Assembly: GCA_030512295.1 (NCBI GenBank)
Contig: JAULSR010000002.1
Location: 3,038,001 to 3,102,000, forward strand
DNA from: Bombardia bombarda
Lineage: Eukaryota > Ascomycota > Sordariomycetes > Sordariales > Lasiosphaeriaceae
Direction of reading: 5' to 3'
DNA length: 64,000 bases
Shown here: positions 1-11,124 of the stretch, in pieces
Numbering within the stretch: position 1 is the first letter of the stretch
How the letters are laid out: each line of letters starts with the position of its first letter
The notes under the pieces: generated by a model
What the model was told of the DNA's origin: nothing
Databases searched by the model: none
What the model saw: the letters and a program-made list of their open reading frames with translations, nothing else
Program-made: the position numbers and the translations under genes

Positions 1-1818
1 ATGGGCGCCCAGAGGGGCCACTACCCAAAGGACTTTATGCTCACCCCGAGCCAGCGCACACTCATGGCGCAGACCATCATGTTTCTCGTATATCTCCAGC
101 TCGGTGCCCTGGTGTTCTCTAATATTGAGAGCTGGAACTACCTCGACGCCGTATACTGGGCCGCCGTCACTCTCTTCACTGTCGGTTTCGGCGACTTGTA
201 CCCCGAAACAACGCTGGGGAGAGCCTTGCTCTTCCCCTATGCCCTCGTCGGAATCATCAGCCTCGGTCTCGTCATCGGCTCCATCCGCAGCCTGGTTCTC
301 GATCGTGGCAAGAGAAGGCTGGATGCCCGCATGATCGAGAAGAAACGGCGTAGGATGGTGAAGCGCATGACGCTCAAAGGCAAAGACGACATTCTCGTTC
401 CGATCAAGGGCGAGCCAAACGAGGGACTGCCGCCATTTTCCGCTGCCACTAGCACTGGTACCGGGACTTCTTCAGGCCTGAGCGAATATGAGCGGAGAGA
501 AAAAGAATTCAAGCTGATGCGCAAGATCCAGCATGGCGCCGCCCGCCGCCGGCGATGGTATGCTATGGCCATCTCTACAGGCACTACACTTGTACTGTGG
601 CTTGTGGGCGCAAAGGTCTTTCAAGAATGCGAGGCCCGCTACCAGCAATGGAGCTACTTCCAATCCTTCTACTTTGCCTTTGTCAGTTTGACGACGATCG
701 GTTACGGCGACGTGACCCCTGTGTCCAACGCCGGCAAGTCGTTCTGGGTCTTTTGGGCGCTACTCGCCTTGCCCACCATGACGGTCCTGATCTCGAACGC
801 GGGCGACACCATCGTCAAAGGCATACGAGACGCCACCGATCAAATCGCGACCATCACGATATTGCCTGGAGATCAGGGCTTCAGAAAGGATCTTAAGCAG
901 GTGCTCAGGATGTTGTCCTTCGGCAGATTGTTCCAAGAAGAGATTGACGAATCGCCACCCGGCATATTCGGCGACGCTCGCCGCGCACATGATTCAGATG
1001 ATGACGAGGACGAGGACGAGGATAACGACAGGGAAACAAAGCAGAGAGGTACAACAAACCAAGACCAAGACGAAGTAGACGCGGAGGGCGTCACCACGGG
1101 CAACGTCAAGCCCAAACCACAAAACGACACCAAAGACGAAGAAACGCACAATAAAAGAGTCGAGGCAAGCACTGCGGCAAAACCAACCCCCAAAAAGGAG
1201 CAGCAGTCCCCCGCCGCAACCGGCAGCAGCGGCAGGCTCATCACATTCAGCGACGAGTCCTCCTCACCACCCCTAGGCTCCAAGTCCCCCAAAAGATCAG
1301 GTTCGCTCCACCACAAATCCAGCAGCAGCAGCAAACAACACCACAGCACCTCCTCCCTCCAGCTCCCCAAGATGTCGCGCGCCGTCTCCATACCGCGCCA
1401 GACCCTCCCCGCGATCCCCACCAACAAGGCCGAGTACCACCTCACGCTGATCGAGGAGATCGGCCGCGTCACGCAGCACATGAAGAGCCACCCGCCGCGC
1501 AAGTACACCTTCCAGGAGTGGGCCTACTACCTGCGGCTCGTCGGCGAGGACGAGAGCGACGCCGGCCGCCATAGGAAGGCCAGGCCGCATCTGCACGGGC
1601 GTAAGAGCAGCCATAACAAGCAGCAGGAGGGGAAGCTAGGCGGTGATGGCGATGAGGAGGGTCCCGGTGCGGAGGACTCGCCGCAGTGGAGCTGGGTGGG
1701 CAGTCGCAGCCCGTTGATGGGGTCGCAGGAGGAGGCGGAGTGGATTTTAGAGAAGCTGACGGAGAGGTTGGTGGACGAGTTAAGGGGGTTAGTAGAGAGG
1801 GGGGAGGAGGAGGAGTAG
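1..1818 (+). CDS. TOK-type outward-rectifier two-pore K+ channel, 5'-truncated by window edge
   Basis: The open frame is continuous to TAG at 1816-1818 and gives 605 residues. Two K+ selectivity filters are visible: TVGFGD at residues 60-65 and TIGYGD at about 232-237. Each lies between hydrophobic segments (about 20-40 and 75-95, then about 190-208 and 248-265). A basic linker of roughly 90 residues separates the two pores. Two pore domains in one fungal chain define the TOK family, which carries K+ out of depolarised cells at the plasma membrane. TOK proteins have eight membrane segments; only the last four (S5-P1-S6-S7-P2-S8) are present here. The first ATG coincides with base 1, so the real start and S1-S4 almost certainly lie upstream. 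The tail from about residue 290 is long, hydrophilic and low complexity, with an Asp/Glu run near 331-345 and Ser-rich stretches, typical of a cytosolic regulatory tail. Family assignment is firm; the start is not. Confidence 0.93.
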   Translation: MGAQRGHYPKDFMLTPSQRTLMAQTIMFLVYLQLGALVFSNIESWNYLDAVYWAAVTLFTVGFGDLYPETTLGRALLFPYALVGIISLGLVIGSIRSLVLDRGKRRLDARMIEKKRRRMVKRMTLKGKDDILVPIKGEPNEGLPPFSAATSTGTGTSSGLSEYERREKEFKLMRKIQHGAARRRRWYAMAISTGTTLVLWLVGAKVFQECEARYQQWSYFQSFYFAFVSLTTIGYGDVTPVSNAGKSFWVFWALLALPTMTVLISNAGDTIVKGIRDATDQIATITILPGDQGFRKDLKQVLRMLSFGRLFQEEIDESPPGIFGDARRAHDSDDDEDEDEDNDRETKQRGTTNQDQDEVDAEGVTTGNVKPKPQNDTKDEETHNKRVEASTAAKPTPKKEQQSPAATGSSGRLITFSDESSSPPLGSKSPKRSGSLHHKSSSSSKQHHSTSSLQLPKMSRAVSIPRQTLPAIPTNKAEYHLTLIEEIGRVTQHMKSHPPRKYTFQEWAYYLRLVGEDESDAGRHRKARPHLHGRKSSHNKQQEGKLGGDGDEEGPGAEDSPQWSWVGSRSPLMGSQEEAEWILEKLTERLVDELRGLVERGEEEE

Positions 1819-2432
1819 GGAGGGGGGGGGAGGGGGAGTGCTGGTGGTAAGGAGCGAGAGTGAGGTGGTTTAGATATATGTCAAGAGCCGAGGAGATGGA
1901 GAGAGAGATGGGGTAATTATTATATATACCTGTGCCCAGTTGTTAGGTATTATTGTATATATAGGGGTTACTACTGGTGTGGCCATCTTTTATAGGGGTT
2001 TAAGTACAGACAGGATTTGTCTATCTCTAGTATTTTGGGAGTTATGAGTAATGCTACTCGTATATGGGATTAGATGAATTATGAATATGGTCCGTTGGCT
2101 TTTAATACAATGTTTATCGGTCGAGATGGTTTCCATTGATCCATCCTTTTGACTCAGGCAACCCAACTTCACAATGACGCAGCCTGTACTGTACAAAACT
2201 ACCCCTTTCAAGAAGGCAGTAGAATAGCCGAAGCAAAAGCCAGAAAGGAAACGTTCAAGGCACAGCGTACTAAAAAACAACGTTCAGCACTAAAGCTGCT
2301 GACAAAATATTCGCCACTAGAGCGTTTGTGTTGAGACTTGGGACAGCGTATAGTTCCAACGCTTCGTCGGGCCCATGCCAATATATCCCATGGATAAAAA
2401 TGACACAGCAAAAAGGGACGAAAGTGAGAGAA
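1819..2432. other. Spacer 3' of the TOK channel gene
   Basis: No supportable gene. It opens with a G-rich purine stretch just after the stop codon (about 1819-1840), followed by AT-rich sequence (about 1910-2000) with several TATATA-like runs. It is presumed to be 3' untranslated and flanking DNA of the channel gene. Confidence 0.5.
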
Positions 2433-2552
2433 AACATACAGCACCAGGGATTCGCTGGTCGTCACCGACCCAACTACTAGTCTGGCGATTAGTGGCTTAT
2501 CTAGGGCAGAGCGGACGGGATGCCGAGTTTTCCACTATCTATGGCCGTATGT
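2433..2552 (-). rRNA. 5S ribosomal RNA gene (dispersed copy 1)
   Basis: On the minus strand this 120-nt stretch starts ACATACGGCCATAG and ends GGTGCTGTATGTT. The two ends pair to form helix I of 5S rRNA. Conserved internal blocks are present: CATCCCGTCCGCTCTG, then AGATAAGCCACTAATCGCC, then GGGTCGGTGACGACC and GAATCCCTGGTGCTGT. These match the universal eukaryotic 5S layout, including the pol III internal control region. By eye it is identical over its whole length to the plus-strand copy at 55755-55874. Single 5S genes scattered among protein genes are normal in Pezizomycotina. The 3' end here runs into TTTTCTC, a short T tract that may serve as pol III terminator. Confidence 0.93.
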
Positions 2553-2575
2553 GCTAACGTCGAAGGATAATTGTA

Positions 2576-2581
2576 CTTATA
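2576..2581 (-). promoter_or_regulatory. TATA element of 5S copy 1 (-29)
   Basis: TATAAG on the minus strand begins exactly 29 nt upstream of the 5S start at 2552. The block TATAAGTACAATTAT is shared, with one mismatch, by the second 5S copy at the identical distance, whereas sequence further upstream is not shared. Neurospora 5S genes are known to need an upstream TATA near -29. Assignment as a pol III promoter element is an inference from position and conservation. Confidence 0.7.
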
Positions 2582-2896
2582 TCCGTAGCCGCTGGGTAAG
2601 GTGAATGCCCCCCCCTGCCAGACCTTGTGTCGGACTCGGACTTGCCAATTCTAGTCCGAATTCGTATTTCGTACCAACAGTCACACGGCAACATGGTTCG
2701 CAGAAAGGCGGACAACAGTCTGCAGGATTGGGGCAGTGCAATTCACTTCAGCCTTAGCCTCCTCATCCACGTCAACCTCGAAACTGCTACCACGCAGTCG
2801 TCATGACGGCCACCACCACCATCTATTCCCCTTCATCTCATACCGGCCCCTTTGATGACAAACTGACACGGATGCATCGATCTGCTCACTCAAATT
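2582..2896 (+). other. Spacer upstream of the Zn2Cys6 gene
   Basis: About 300 bases between the 5S promoter and the transcription-factor start. No gene is supportable. It presumably holds the promoter and 5' leader of the regulator; the last part is C/T/A-rich, as is usual for fungal leaders. Confidence 0.4.
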
Positions 2897-4484
2897 ATGG
2901 ATGAGCCAACGGTCGTCGAAATGAATGATGCATCTACGCTCGATGTCAGTTTCTGGATTGCGTCGTCTCCCTCAGAAACCTCGACTCTTGATGGTGGCCT
3001 GGTGAACACAGTCGCAGCTGTTACAACTCCTGCTGCTGCAACTCCATCGAACGTGTTAGCCAAGCGCAGGCCAATACCAAGAAAAGGCCACACCAAGTCG
3101 CGACGCGGCTGCATCAACTGCAAGAGACGAAGGGTCAAATGCCAAGAGACGCTCCCGCACTGTGACAACTGCACGCGAATCGGCCTGGCCTGCCACTATC
3201 GCGACCCGCCTCCATCATACACATCGTCGTCGTCCACCCCCTCGTCCTCCTCCTCCTCATTATCAAGACACAAAAAACCACCCAAAACCACGTCGTCACA
3301 ATCAACCCCCCCTTAAGCCTATCCACCCTCCCCTCCCACTCCACCCTCCCCTCCCACTCCACCCCCCAACCGTCTTCACCCTCCTCGACCTGCGCTTCTT
3401 CCACCACTTCCTCATCGAGGCCTACCCTCCCTTACCCATGCGCGGCGAGCACGTCTGGCGCGCCGCCGCGGCGCTCTCGCACCAGCACGACTTCCTCGCG
3501 CACGCCATGATGGGCCTCGCCGCCTCCCACCTCACCCTCTACGGGCGCGCCGAGTGCGCGCCGCACGCGCTCGCGCACCGCGTCAAGGCCATCAAGGCGC
3601 TCAACGACGCGCTCAGCCGGCCGTGCGCGTCGCGCGCCGAAGGCGACGCGCGGTTCGCGACCATCATGGCGCTGACGTTCCAGGCGTCGTGCATGCCCGA
3701 GGGCATGACGGAGTTTCTGGCCATGATCAGGGGGTGTCATGTGATTGCGAGGACGGCGATGGGTGGGCATGGAGAGGGTAAAGATAGGGGCGTGCAGTTT
3801 GAGGAGTCGCTGTTCAGTTCGTTTGTGGAGGAGGGGGGGTATTATGATAATGTCTGGAGTCTGTCGGAGCCGAGCAGGCTGGTGCTGCAGCGGGAGAATG
3901 TCGGGTTGTTGATGGAGGAGGCGGTGGCGTCGCTGCGGGCGCTGGCGCCGCTGTGTGGGAGCAGGTTGGAGGTGGAGTTTTTGGTTTCGTTGGAGAGGGT
4001 GGCGAAGATGGTGAAGGCGTCGGCGGTGCAAGGTCAGTTTGGTAGTATGTGGATACTCTGTTCTATCTTTTGTTGGTGGTTACTGACATACATGCACATA
4101 GCCTTCGCCGACCTCTCGGACCAATATGGCATGCTGAGCCGGGCCGCTAATCCCGACTTCGCCGCGTTTACCGACCCCGACAACCACGCGACTCAGCTGA
4201 TATTGATTCACTTCAACCTGATCGAGTTCCATATCGGCCATCTCGCCCTTGGTGGCGCGGCACGCAACCGTTTCGCCTTCCGCCGGCGCACCTGCCTCGC
4301 TTGGACTGACCGTCTCTGCCGTACCCTGCCTGAACGCTACCGCCGGCCGTATTTGGATTGGCCCATCAAGTACTGCACCGGGATGGCCGAGTGGCTGCCG
4401 AGGCTGCCGGATGAGTTGTATCCTGCTGCGAGAGGGTTGGATGGGAGTGTGGGTGCGGGTAGGCGGCAGCTTACTTCCTCGTGA
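2897..4484 (+). CDS. Zn(2)Cys(6) fungal transcription factor, Upc2-like, with apparent 1-nt frameshift
   Basis: The first frame (2897-3316) carries a classical binuclear zinc cluster: Cys 72, 75, 82, 89, 92 and 99 (CX2CX6CX6CX2CX6C) with the basic GCINCKRRRVKC core. The frame then stops just after a C7 tract (3306-3312). The continuation lies in the next frame from about 3313 to TGA at 4482-4484. Its FFHHFLIEAYP and DFLAHAMMGLAASHL motifs are typical of the C-terminal domain of Upc2-like regulators, which act in the nucleus. Removing one C joins the frames exactly. A 57-nt in-frame intron is clear at 4045-4101 (GTATGT, branch TACTGAC, CACATAG); without it the protein has a spurious hydrophobic patch. 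The corrected model is 509 residues. No GT-AG intron I tested fits the frame change with the right phase, so this is either an assembly homopolymer error or a true inactivating indel. DNA target unknown. Confidence 0.82.
4045..4101 (+). other. 57-nt intron in the Zn2Cys6 gene
   Basis: Donor GTATGT, branch-point TACTGAC 15-21 nt before the acceptor, acceptor CACATAG. The length is a multiple of three and contains no stop, so intron retention would insert 19 hydrophobic residues without shifting frame. Confidence 0.8.
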
Positions 4485-5725
4485 GGAGGCGGTTTGAGAC
4501 TAAGCTGCTCTCGTCTATAGAAGGCAAGATGTAGGGTCAGGCCATAGTCTGGCTCAGCAGACCAGCAGTGGTGTGCCCAGCGCATTCACATCGAGCCTCA
4601 GACTTTGCGCCGCGGGCCCCTGTTGTGCTGCTTGGTTCGCAAAGGGGACTTTGTAGTCTGCAGTATGCGAACGAGAGGTTGGCCAAGCTTATGTGCAGGC
4701 CACAGATGTGCTACCGATGGTGGCAATTCCAGCAGGCCAATGAGTAGGCCGGCGCCGGCAAAGGAGTTGGGTGTTGCTGGATGGACTTCAGGGCTGGTGA
4801 TAGCTCAGTCTCCATGAGAATCTGGGTCAAGGGCAGCCGCTTCTATCCTGATTCTCTTGGAAGAGAGTTTGGAGAAGGAACTACAGGCCGGGGCGTTGAT
4901 GGTGAGCTGGCTCTTTTCGTCTGAAGGGAGTTGTACGGAGTCGAAGGAAAAGGGACATGCATATAATGCCACCCACGGATGCATATCTTCCCGCAGACAC
5001 CTGTGTTAATAGAGAGCTACCCTCAATATCGGCTAAAATCAGATAGAAGCATATATGAGGAATATAAACCATAAACGACGAGGGTCTCCCTGGGCACGTT
5101 ACCCGTATATAATAACATCACAGTTAGGTGTGTGCATATACAGAGAGAGATAAATATACAATGGGATAAGCCAGCTGGTGTGATACATTTGTTCAAACGA
5201 AGAAAGCGGACTCTGGTAGTCAAGCTGATACTGGATGTAATTGTGTGTTCTTGGGTGTCTCCGAAGCAGCTACTCGTGGCGTAAAGACGGTGCGATGGTA
5301 ACATCAGTCTCTCTTTTATATGTATATATGCGCGTGTCTATGTTTACCTGATTAATTTACTCGCACAATAGTCATTTGGTGGTTGGCCGTGTTGCGAATT
5401 GGAGAAATCCGTAAGGGGGACAGGGCACTCTTGAAAGTCACGATCATCACAGGTAATAAGGCTGAAAGAAAACTCTCCTTAAGAAGCAATTATGTCCCGA
5501 ACTAGAGCTATATAATGAAGCTAAGCATTCTCCATCTGAGAGTATATATCATTTCGTCAAACCTCAACCATCATTTATCATCAAGTTGAATCCGTGGTCG
5601 TTAATAAATGACACCCACTGAGCTCAGATAGTATTCCTCGATGTCGTAAAAGATGGCACGCGACAAGTACCGATTAAGCAAAGAAGAAAGAAATAGTTCA
5701 TGTGATAGATCGTGTCCATTCCTCC
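4485..5725. other. Convergent spacer between the Zn2Cys6 and GTPase genes
   Basis: About 1.2 kb between the 3' ends of two converging genes. Only short open frames without recognisable domains occur. The middle (about 5040-5620) is AT-rich. It is expected to hold both 3' untranslated regions. Confidence 0.45.
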
Positions 5726-8700
5726 TCACTCACAGTCATCCGAGTCGCTGTCGCTTCCCACTCTGACGCCGTCTCCCTCCCCCATGACAACATCGACATC
5801 ATCATCATCTGCGTGGCCGTGCCCCTCGATATATTCTTTTGGTATATCGTTCTCTTTAGTTTCCGAAGCAACGCTCTCCACCTCTGGAACGCGCCAATTC
5901 GCCTTCCACTTGAAGATCAGCGCTTGCACGTTCTGCTGAAGACGGGTCTTGTTGTCTAGCGCGGTCTTGTCCTCGCTGTGGACGGCCTCCAGGTTGTTGA
6001 GAAGAAGACCGATCTGATTCTTGGCAGTCTTGATAGCAAACTTTGATGCTTTGGCGAGTTCTGCTGGCAGCGCGTCGACCTCGGTCTTGTAGCTCTCTGT
6101 CATTTTGCTATATCCCTTCAAGAACATGCCGCGACCATTCTGCTGTACGGTCTGGCAGATGAATTTCTGTCGATTGTTGAAATGACCCTTGCCTGTGAGA
6201 CCACCCGTTTTTTAGAAAGAGTTAGAATTAAGCTAGGAGAGAGAGTTGCTTACCGACAATCTTCAGAGCGTCGTCGAAGCATGGAATCAGCTCCTCCTTC
6301 AGAGTCTCTACGAAGCGATAATGAACCTGCTGGCTGGCGTCACAGATGGACTTGATCGATTCCTTCACGCTTGCTCGCATCTCTTCCTCCAGCTTCTGAA
6401 GTCTGGTGGTCGTGTCGTTGAAGTATGGGATGATGCCCGGCGCGGTGTCATCAATCTGACCCTTCACTTCATCGAGGTATTGTACCCAGATCTGGCCAGC
6501 TCTCTCCAGGATCGGCTCAACGGCTTGTGGGATTTCGATGTCAAAGGTCTTTCTCCAATCCTCAAGAATGAGGCCGAGAAGTTCCACCGCCCTGAATAAG
6601 CAGGATAGGTAGTATCAGTATTGAAGCACGTCAGAGTGTTTAGCCATAGGATAACCTACATCTTCTCTGGGAAGTTATAGACGGGCCTCCCATATGCGCC
6701 GCTCGTGTAGGGGCCGCCATGGCGCCTAAGGATGGCCTGGTATGTTCCCCATGCCATTTTGCGCACCGAATTGCTATCATCGGGGGACTTGTAAGCCCAT
6801 CTGTTCGCAACCATGTACGCCTGCTTCTTGCACATGTTCAGCTTATCGTCTTGGTTTGGCATAGGGTTGATCTTCTTGATCTCTTCGGCGCCTCTGCCAA
6901 GCTCCGCCTCGATTTTCTAGATTGATCTCATGTTAGAATTATTGATGACATAACAATACTAAGATCTACTTGCCTTCTGGTATTTGTTATGGCTGTTCTG
7001 GAGAATTGACTCAATGTTCTTCTTGGAGAACTTTACCAATCCGCGGCTGTCGTCGCGTGACCACTCTCGAATACCGTGGAAGATTCGCTGCAGTGACTGC
7101 AGCAGCAAGTCGAGATGGTGTTCACGGGTGTCGAGTGTGGCTTTATCAAGCCACTGGCGAAGTCTGGGAATGCCGGTATATAGCTCTGAAGGGAATCCCA
7201 GAACCATCTTCTGTTTCATCAACAGATATCTGAATGCCTTGGGCGATACGGGAAAGACCTCGACGGAGTTATCGTTCTGCGGTTTCCCGCCAACTTCACG
7301 GGCCAATTTGTTCTGTTGTCGCTTCAGGTCAAGCTGGATTCGTTTCTTGATGAACTCGTTCCGCAGCCAAACACACCGATGCATTTTACGGCTTTCCAGA
7401 TTGGCCATCTGCTGGTCGATACGTGCACGATCGTGCTCGTGCTTTTTAACAAGGCCAGCTTGTTTCGATCGCTCTTTGATGAGATCCCTCTTCTTCATCC
7501 TCAGTTTGCCCATCTTTGTCTGCTTCTTCGGGTCTGTCTTTTGTCAGTGCTGGCTCCGTTAGGCTTGAACTTGAAATGCAAACGATCTTACCATCAGATT
7601 TGCGGCCTTTCATCTCGAGGTTTCGAAGCTTTTCTCGTGCTCTCTCCCACTTGGCATCGAGTGACCTTTTGGTTTTCCGTGCTTGTTTGAGCTGTTTATC
7701 TGTTTCATTGTAGGCCCGGAGCATGTCCTTTGCTTGGCGGACATCGTCTTGTAGCTCCGCATCCTGTCTGGCTTCTTTTGAGCCTTTGCAAAAAGCATCG
7801 CAGTTGATGTCATCAATCTTGGAAAGGACGACACAGAAGCTCTTTTTGTCATATTTACCATTGAGCCTCATTCGCATTTCCTGAAAACTGCTCATGAGCT
7901 TCTTGCCAGTCTTCTCATCCACAGCCCGAATAGCAGGAGATACAATTGCTGTGAGTGCCAGTTTTTTGAAATACTTCTCTGCCACTGCAGAGCGAGCACC
8001 GACGTCGTCAGATAGACCTGGGAGATCGACCAAGATGATTCCGTGTTTGAGGACGTCGGCTTTGACGAACAGTTTTACCTCATCAATCAAGGGCCATACG
8101 GTATAGCCTTCCTCTGTCGCTGTCGAGTCCAAATATGGCTTGACATCTTGAGAAAACTGTTCAGGTTCAGCAGAAGAGATGGTCAAAGTAGTTCCAAGCC
8201 TCTGCAGCAATTCGTTGTTTCTCTCAAGAATAGACTCGGGCGTCAACTCCATGTTCTCGATGTCGCTCTCCTCAACTTCGAAGACTGTGCAGATCTTGCC
8301 GATATCATCGGCAATAGTTTGGGTAACCTCCTCAATCGCGGCACATCGCTGCTCCTCGTCTTCAAACTCCTGCTCGTAGAGCTCTTTGCGCTCTTGGACT
8401 GCACTGAAGACGTTGCCAAGCTCTTTTTCGACGTCTTCCTTGGAGCGCCACACAACCTCTGCCCTGAATTTGTGATCAGGTCTGTTGTCATGATTGAATG
8501 CCACTCTGCAGACGGAAGCAGTCGCGGCCCGCATGTCTCCAGATGGGAGTAGTTCCGGCTGCTGGAGCAGCGCGTTCAGAAGCGACGTCTTTCCAGCTCC
8601 CGTGGCGCCGGCGACGCCAATCAGAATCTCAAACTCATCATGCTTCTTTCGTAACTCGTCTATAGACGCATTATCAGCATCAGATCAACACCCATGTAGG

Positions 8701-8961
8701 ATGCACATAAAATAACATAAATAACATACCGGCTTCCTCTGCCAAGGCGTAGATTTCGTTGCCAATGAGTAGTTGATACGCGGCGGCATGATTGGACCCG
8801 ACTTGATTTTGGCCTGATTGAAGCACATTGAGAAGCTGACGAGTGTATTTGAACCCGTCATTAACCGCCTGCTGCTTGATACAGACTCGAGTTTGCACGT
8901 CTTTGTGGGTGCAATTGCTCCAGGCAAACTCCGAATTTGGATCATCTCCAGCAGAGGCCAT
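5726..8961 (-). CDS. Large P-loop GTPase, SLIP-GC / dynamin-like, six exons
   Basis: Exons on the minus strand: 8961-8730, 8659-7592, 7533-6974, 6916-6660, 6591-6254, 6192-5726. They sum to 2922 nt, giving 973 residues with all phases matching. The G1 P-loop GATGAGKT is at residues 95-102 and starts just after intron 1. G3 DLPG is at 289-292 in a DLPGLSDDVGARS context, and a G4-like SKID is at 357-360. The rest is charged and probably helical, resembling the stalk region of dynamin-like GTPases. It ends in an acidic tail (DDDDVDV...DSDSDDCE). Fungal proteins of this layout are commonly named nuclear GTPase SLIP-GC; the cellular role is unknown. The start at 8961 has a good context (TTCACCATGG). 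The frame is open further upstream to 9135 and would add a hydrophobic leader. Introns 1, 2, 4 and 5 are GT-AG; intron 3 is GC-AG. Confidence 0.85.
6917..6973 (-). other. GC-AG intron (intron 3 of the GTPase gene)
   Basis: The exon-intron junction on the minus strand reads AAG|GCAAGT, the known consensus of GC-AG introns. A CTAAC branch-point motif and acceptor ATCTAG follow. With this donor the frame is kept exactly (phase 0). The nearest GT donor (GTAGAT, 4 nt downstream) would break the frame. Confidence 0.8.
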
Positions 8962-9560
8962 GGTGAATTTGGGTTCGGCGTTTCGCCGCGGATTCGGATA
9001 TTTTACCAATTCTATTGAATCGGTCGACGTCAGTTCACTGTCTCTGCGAGAAGGGTTCTGGGAGGCGAATGAGAGGGAAATGTATAAGAGGAGAGAGAAG
9101 AGAACGGAAGGAAGGAGTGAGGAGATTCGAGGCACGGAGCGGGAGACGGTGTGGCTCCGACTGAACTGCGGAAATCGCGAGAAAACGAGTAGGTGATAGA
9201 TGATGCATAGGATGACGAGGATCTAAATCTCGATTGCTTGGGTGAAGCAGAGGAAAGGCATGCCTTGAGTATCGGTTGAAATGATCACTGGCAGGTACAC
9301 ATCAGGTGGCGGGTGTAACGTGAGCGATGATACGAAGTCGAATCTGTGAAGGAGAGGGTATGAAGATTACCTTAAAATGTGCTAGCGGGTAGGAAACGTG
9401 CAGAGGAAGGGTGCCTAGAATTCTTCAAGAAATCGAAAACAGGAAGGAAAGAGTGGGGGTGGTTATCAAGAATGGGCGTCCGTGTATCTCTTGATCTAAA
9501 GATGAAAAGAGTTTCAGGAAAAGGTCGTTGAGGTAGATTCTCGGTACCAATGGAATCAAT
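8962..9560 (-). promoter_or_regulatory. Presumed 5' leader and promoter of the GTPase gene
   Basis: The region directly upstream of the chosen ATG. Minus-strand sequence to about 9140 is C/T-rich, as is usual for fungal leaders. It also keeps an open frame with the gene up to an ATG at 9135. No sharp core-promoter element can be named. Confidence 0.35.
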
Positions 9561-11124
9561 GCTTCCCGAGCATATAAATTTTAGAATTCATATAAATAAA
9601 GCCCAAAGTGAAGTGAGGCAGATATGAAGCTCCCCCGAGACTGAGACTGCCCACTCTCGGCGTAGGATTCTTTCTACCTTACTCTTGCGCGGAAACTGGA
9701 GTTGTCAAACCAAAGCTTAAAGATGGGAATATGAAGTAGCTCGCCTGGGTGTCCGCCATGAGGAGTTAGAAGCCTTTCCCTCGAACCAATACTAGGTCTT
9801 GTCGGAGGTTATATCCAACTCCCTTACCGTGTCATCGGTCGTGGTATAAGATAGGCGGTGATGCTACAGACGCTTGCATGGCAAGACCAAGTTTGTTCAA
9901 AACCCAAAACTGACTTTGGATTGTTGAGAATGAAAGAGACTCGTAGATATGGAACTTGTACAGTTTCAAACATGATCATGGGATGAAACGCACATATGAG
10001 ATGAGCACTCATCCTATATAGCCTATCTCATCTAACATACTGGATGTATGTTGGCGAGCATCGGTACACATGCATGGGATCGGAATACTTCGAGGAAATT
10101 AGCACCATCTATCTCTAGTATCGTCAACCATAAAAGCTGCATGATGTCGCTGACAGTGGAATTGGATCCTTGCAGTACAGGTTGATACATGTAGTATTGA
10201 TATCGGAACGTAGGAGAGACGATCAAGGCCTTCACTTATACTTGCCCACTCCAATTCTGACTGTCTCGCCGCTGCCAGACTGACCAGGTCGCTGAAGGGC
10301 CATCTTATGCGGCCCTTAGTACACTAACTAATAAGCAGTCGCGGAACTGCAATAACCATTCAACGGAGCGCAAGCTTTTCGTAGTTATATCTTTCATCTC
10401 TACGAGCCACACATTGGACATCTCTAGACGACTGATGTATTACTCATAAAAGGTTCGTCTCATTCCATGATAAGAGATGACAGAGACACGAAACATACAC
10501 TGCTATCTAAACTAATAATCATCTTGCAATTCTACAACTGGAAAGGAATCTCGTAAATATTGTTGACCATATACTGCTTCTTTCTAAGGCGGCCAATTTT
10601 CCACCCAGCCTAAACCCCTTTCCCCCTCAGCTTCCCCCCTGAACTCAAAACACCACATTCCCATATTACCACAGCAACAACGACGTCATGACCACCCACC
10701 GTCCCGAAAACGGTCACTGAAAGGTAGCAAGGGTGAACTAACCCACATATCTTTGCGACAACCTCCCAATTTTTTACATGCAACTCCTACCTCTTGACCC
10801 TTTGCGTACCTATGCACGCGCGGGAGTCCCGCCCGAGCGAGCGGCAGCGCGGAATAAACAGGAAGCAGACCTACCTCACCTTCAGCCTCCCCTCATCTTA
10901 GCTCGCCTCACCCATCACCGTCATACATCACCGATCAAAAATTCCACACAGCTACCTGCCTACATACGTACGTACGTGCGCAATATGCTATGGCACGAAA
11001 AGACATCGGAACCAACGACGTCTGTGCTGAGTCGAAAGCCAGCCAAAGCACCGCCATGCTAGAGAACCATCCGGGCTGGGCTGTACGTCGTTCCTAGCGC
11101 TGCGTTTTGTGCTGGAGAAATCCG

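Noticed and set aside
3226..3317. An intron explaining the Zn2Cys6 frame change
   Set aside because: All GT donors tested with the available AG acceptors give the wrong phase or would delete the conserved FFHHFL region.
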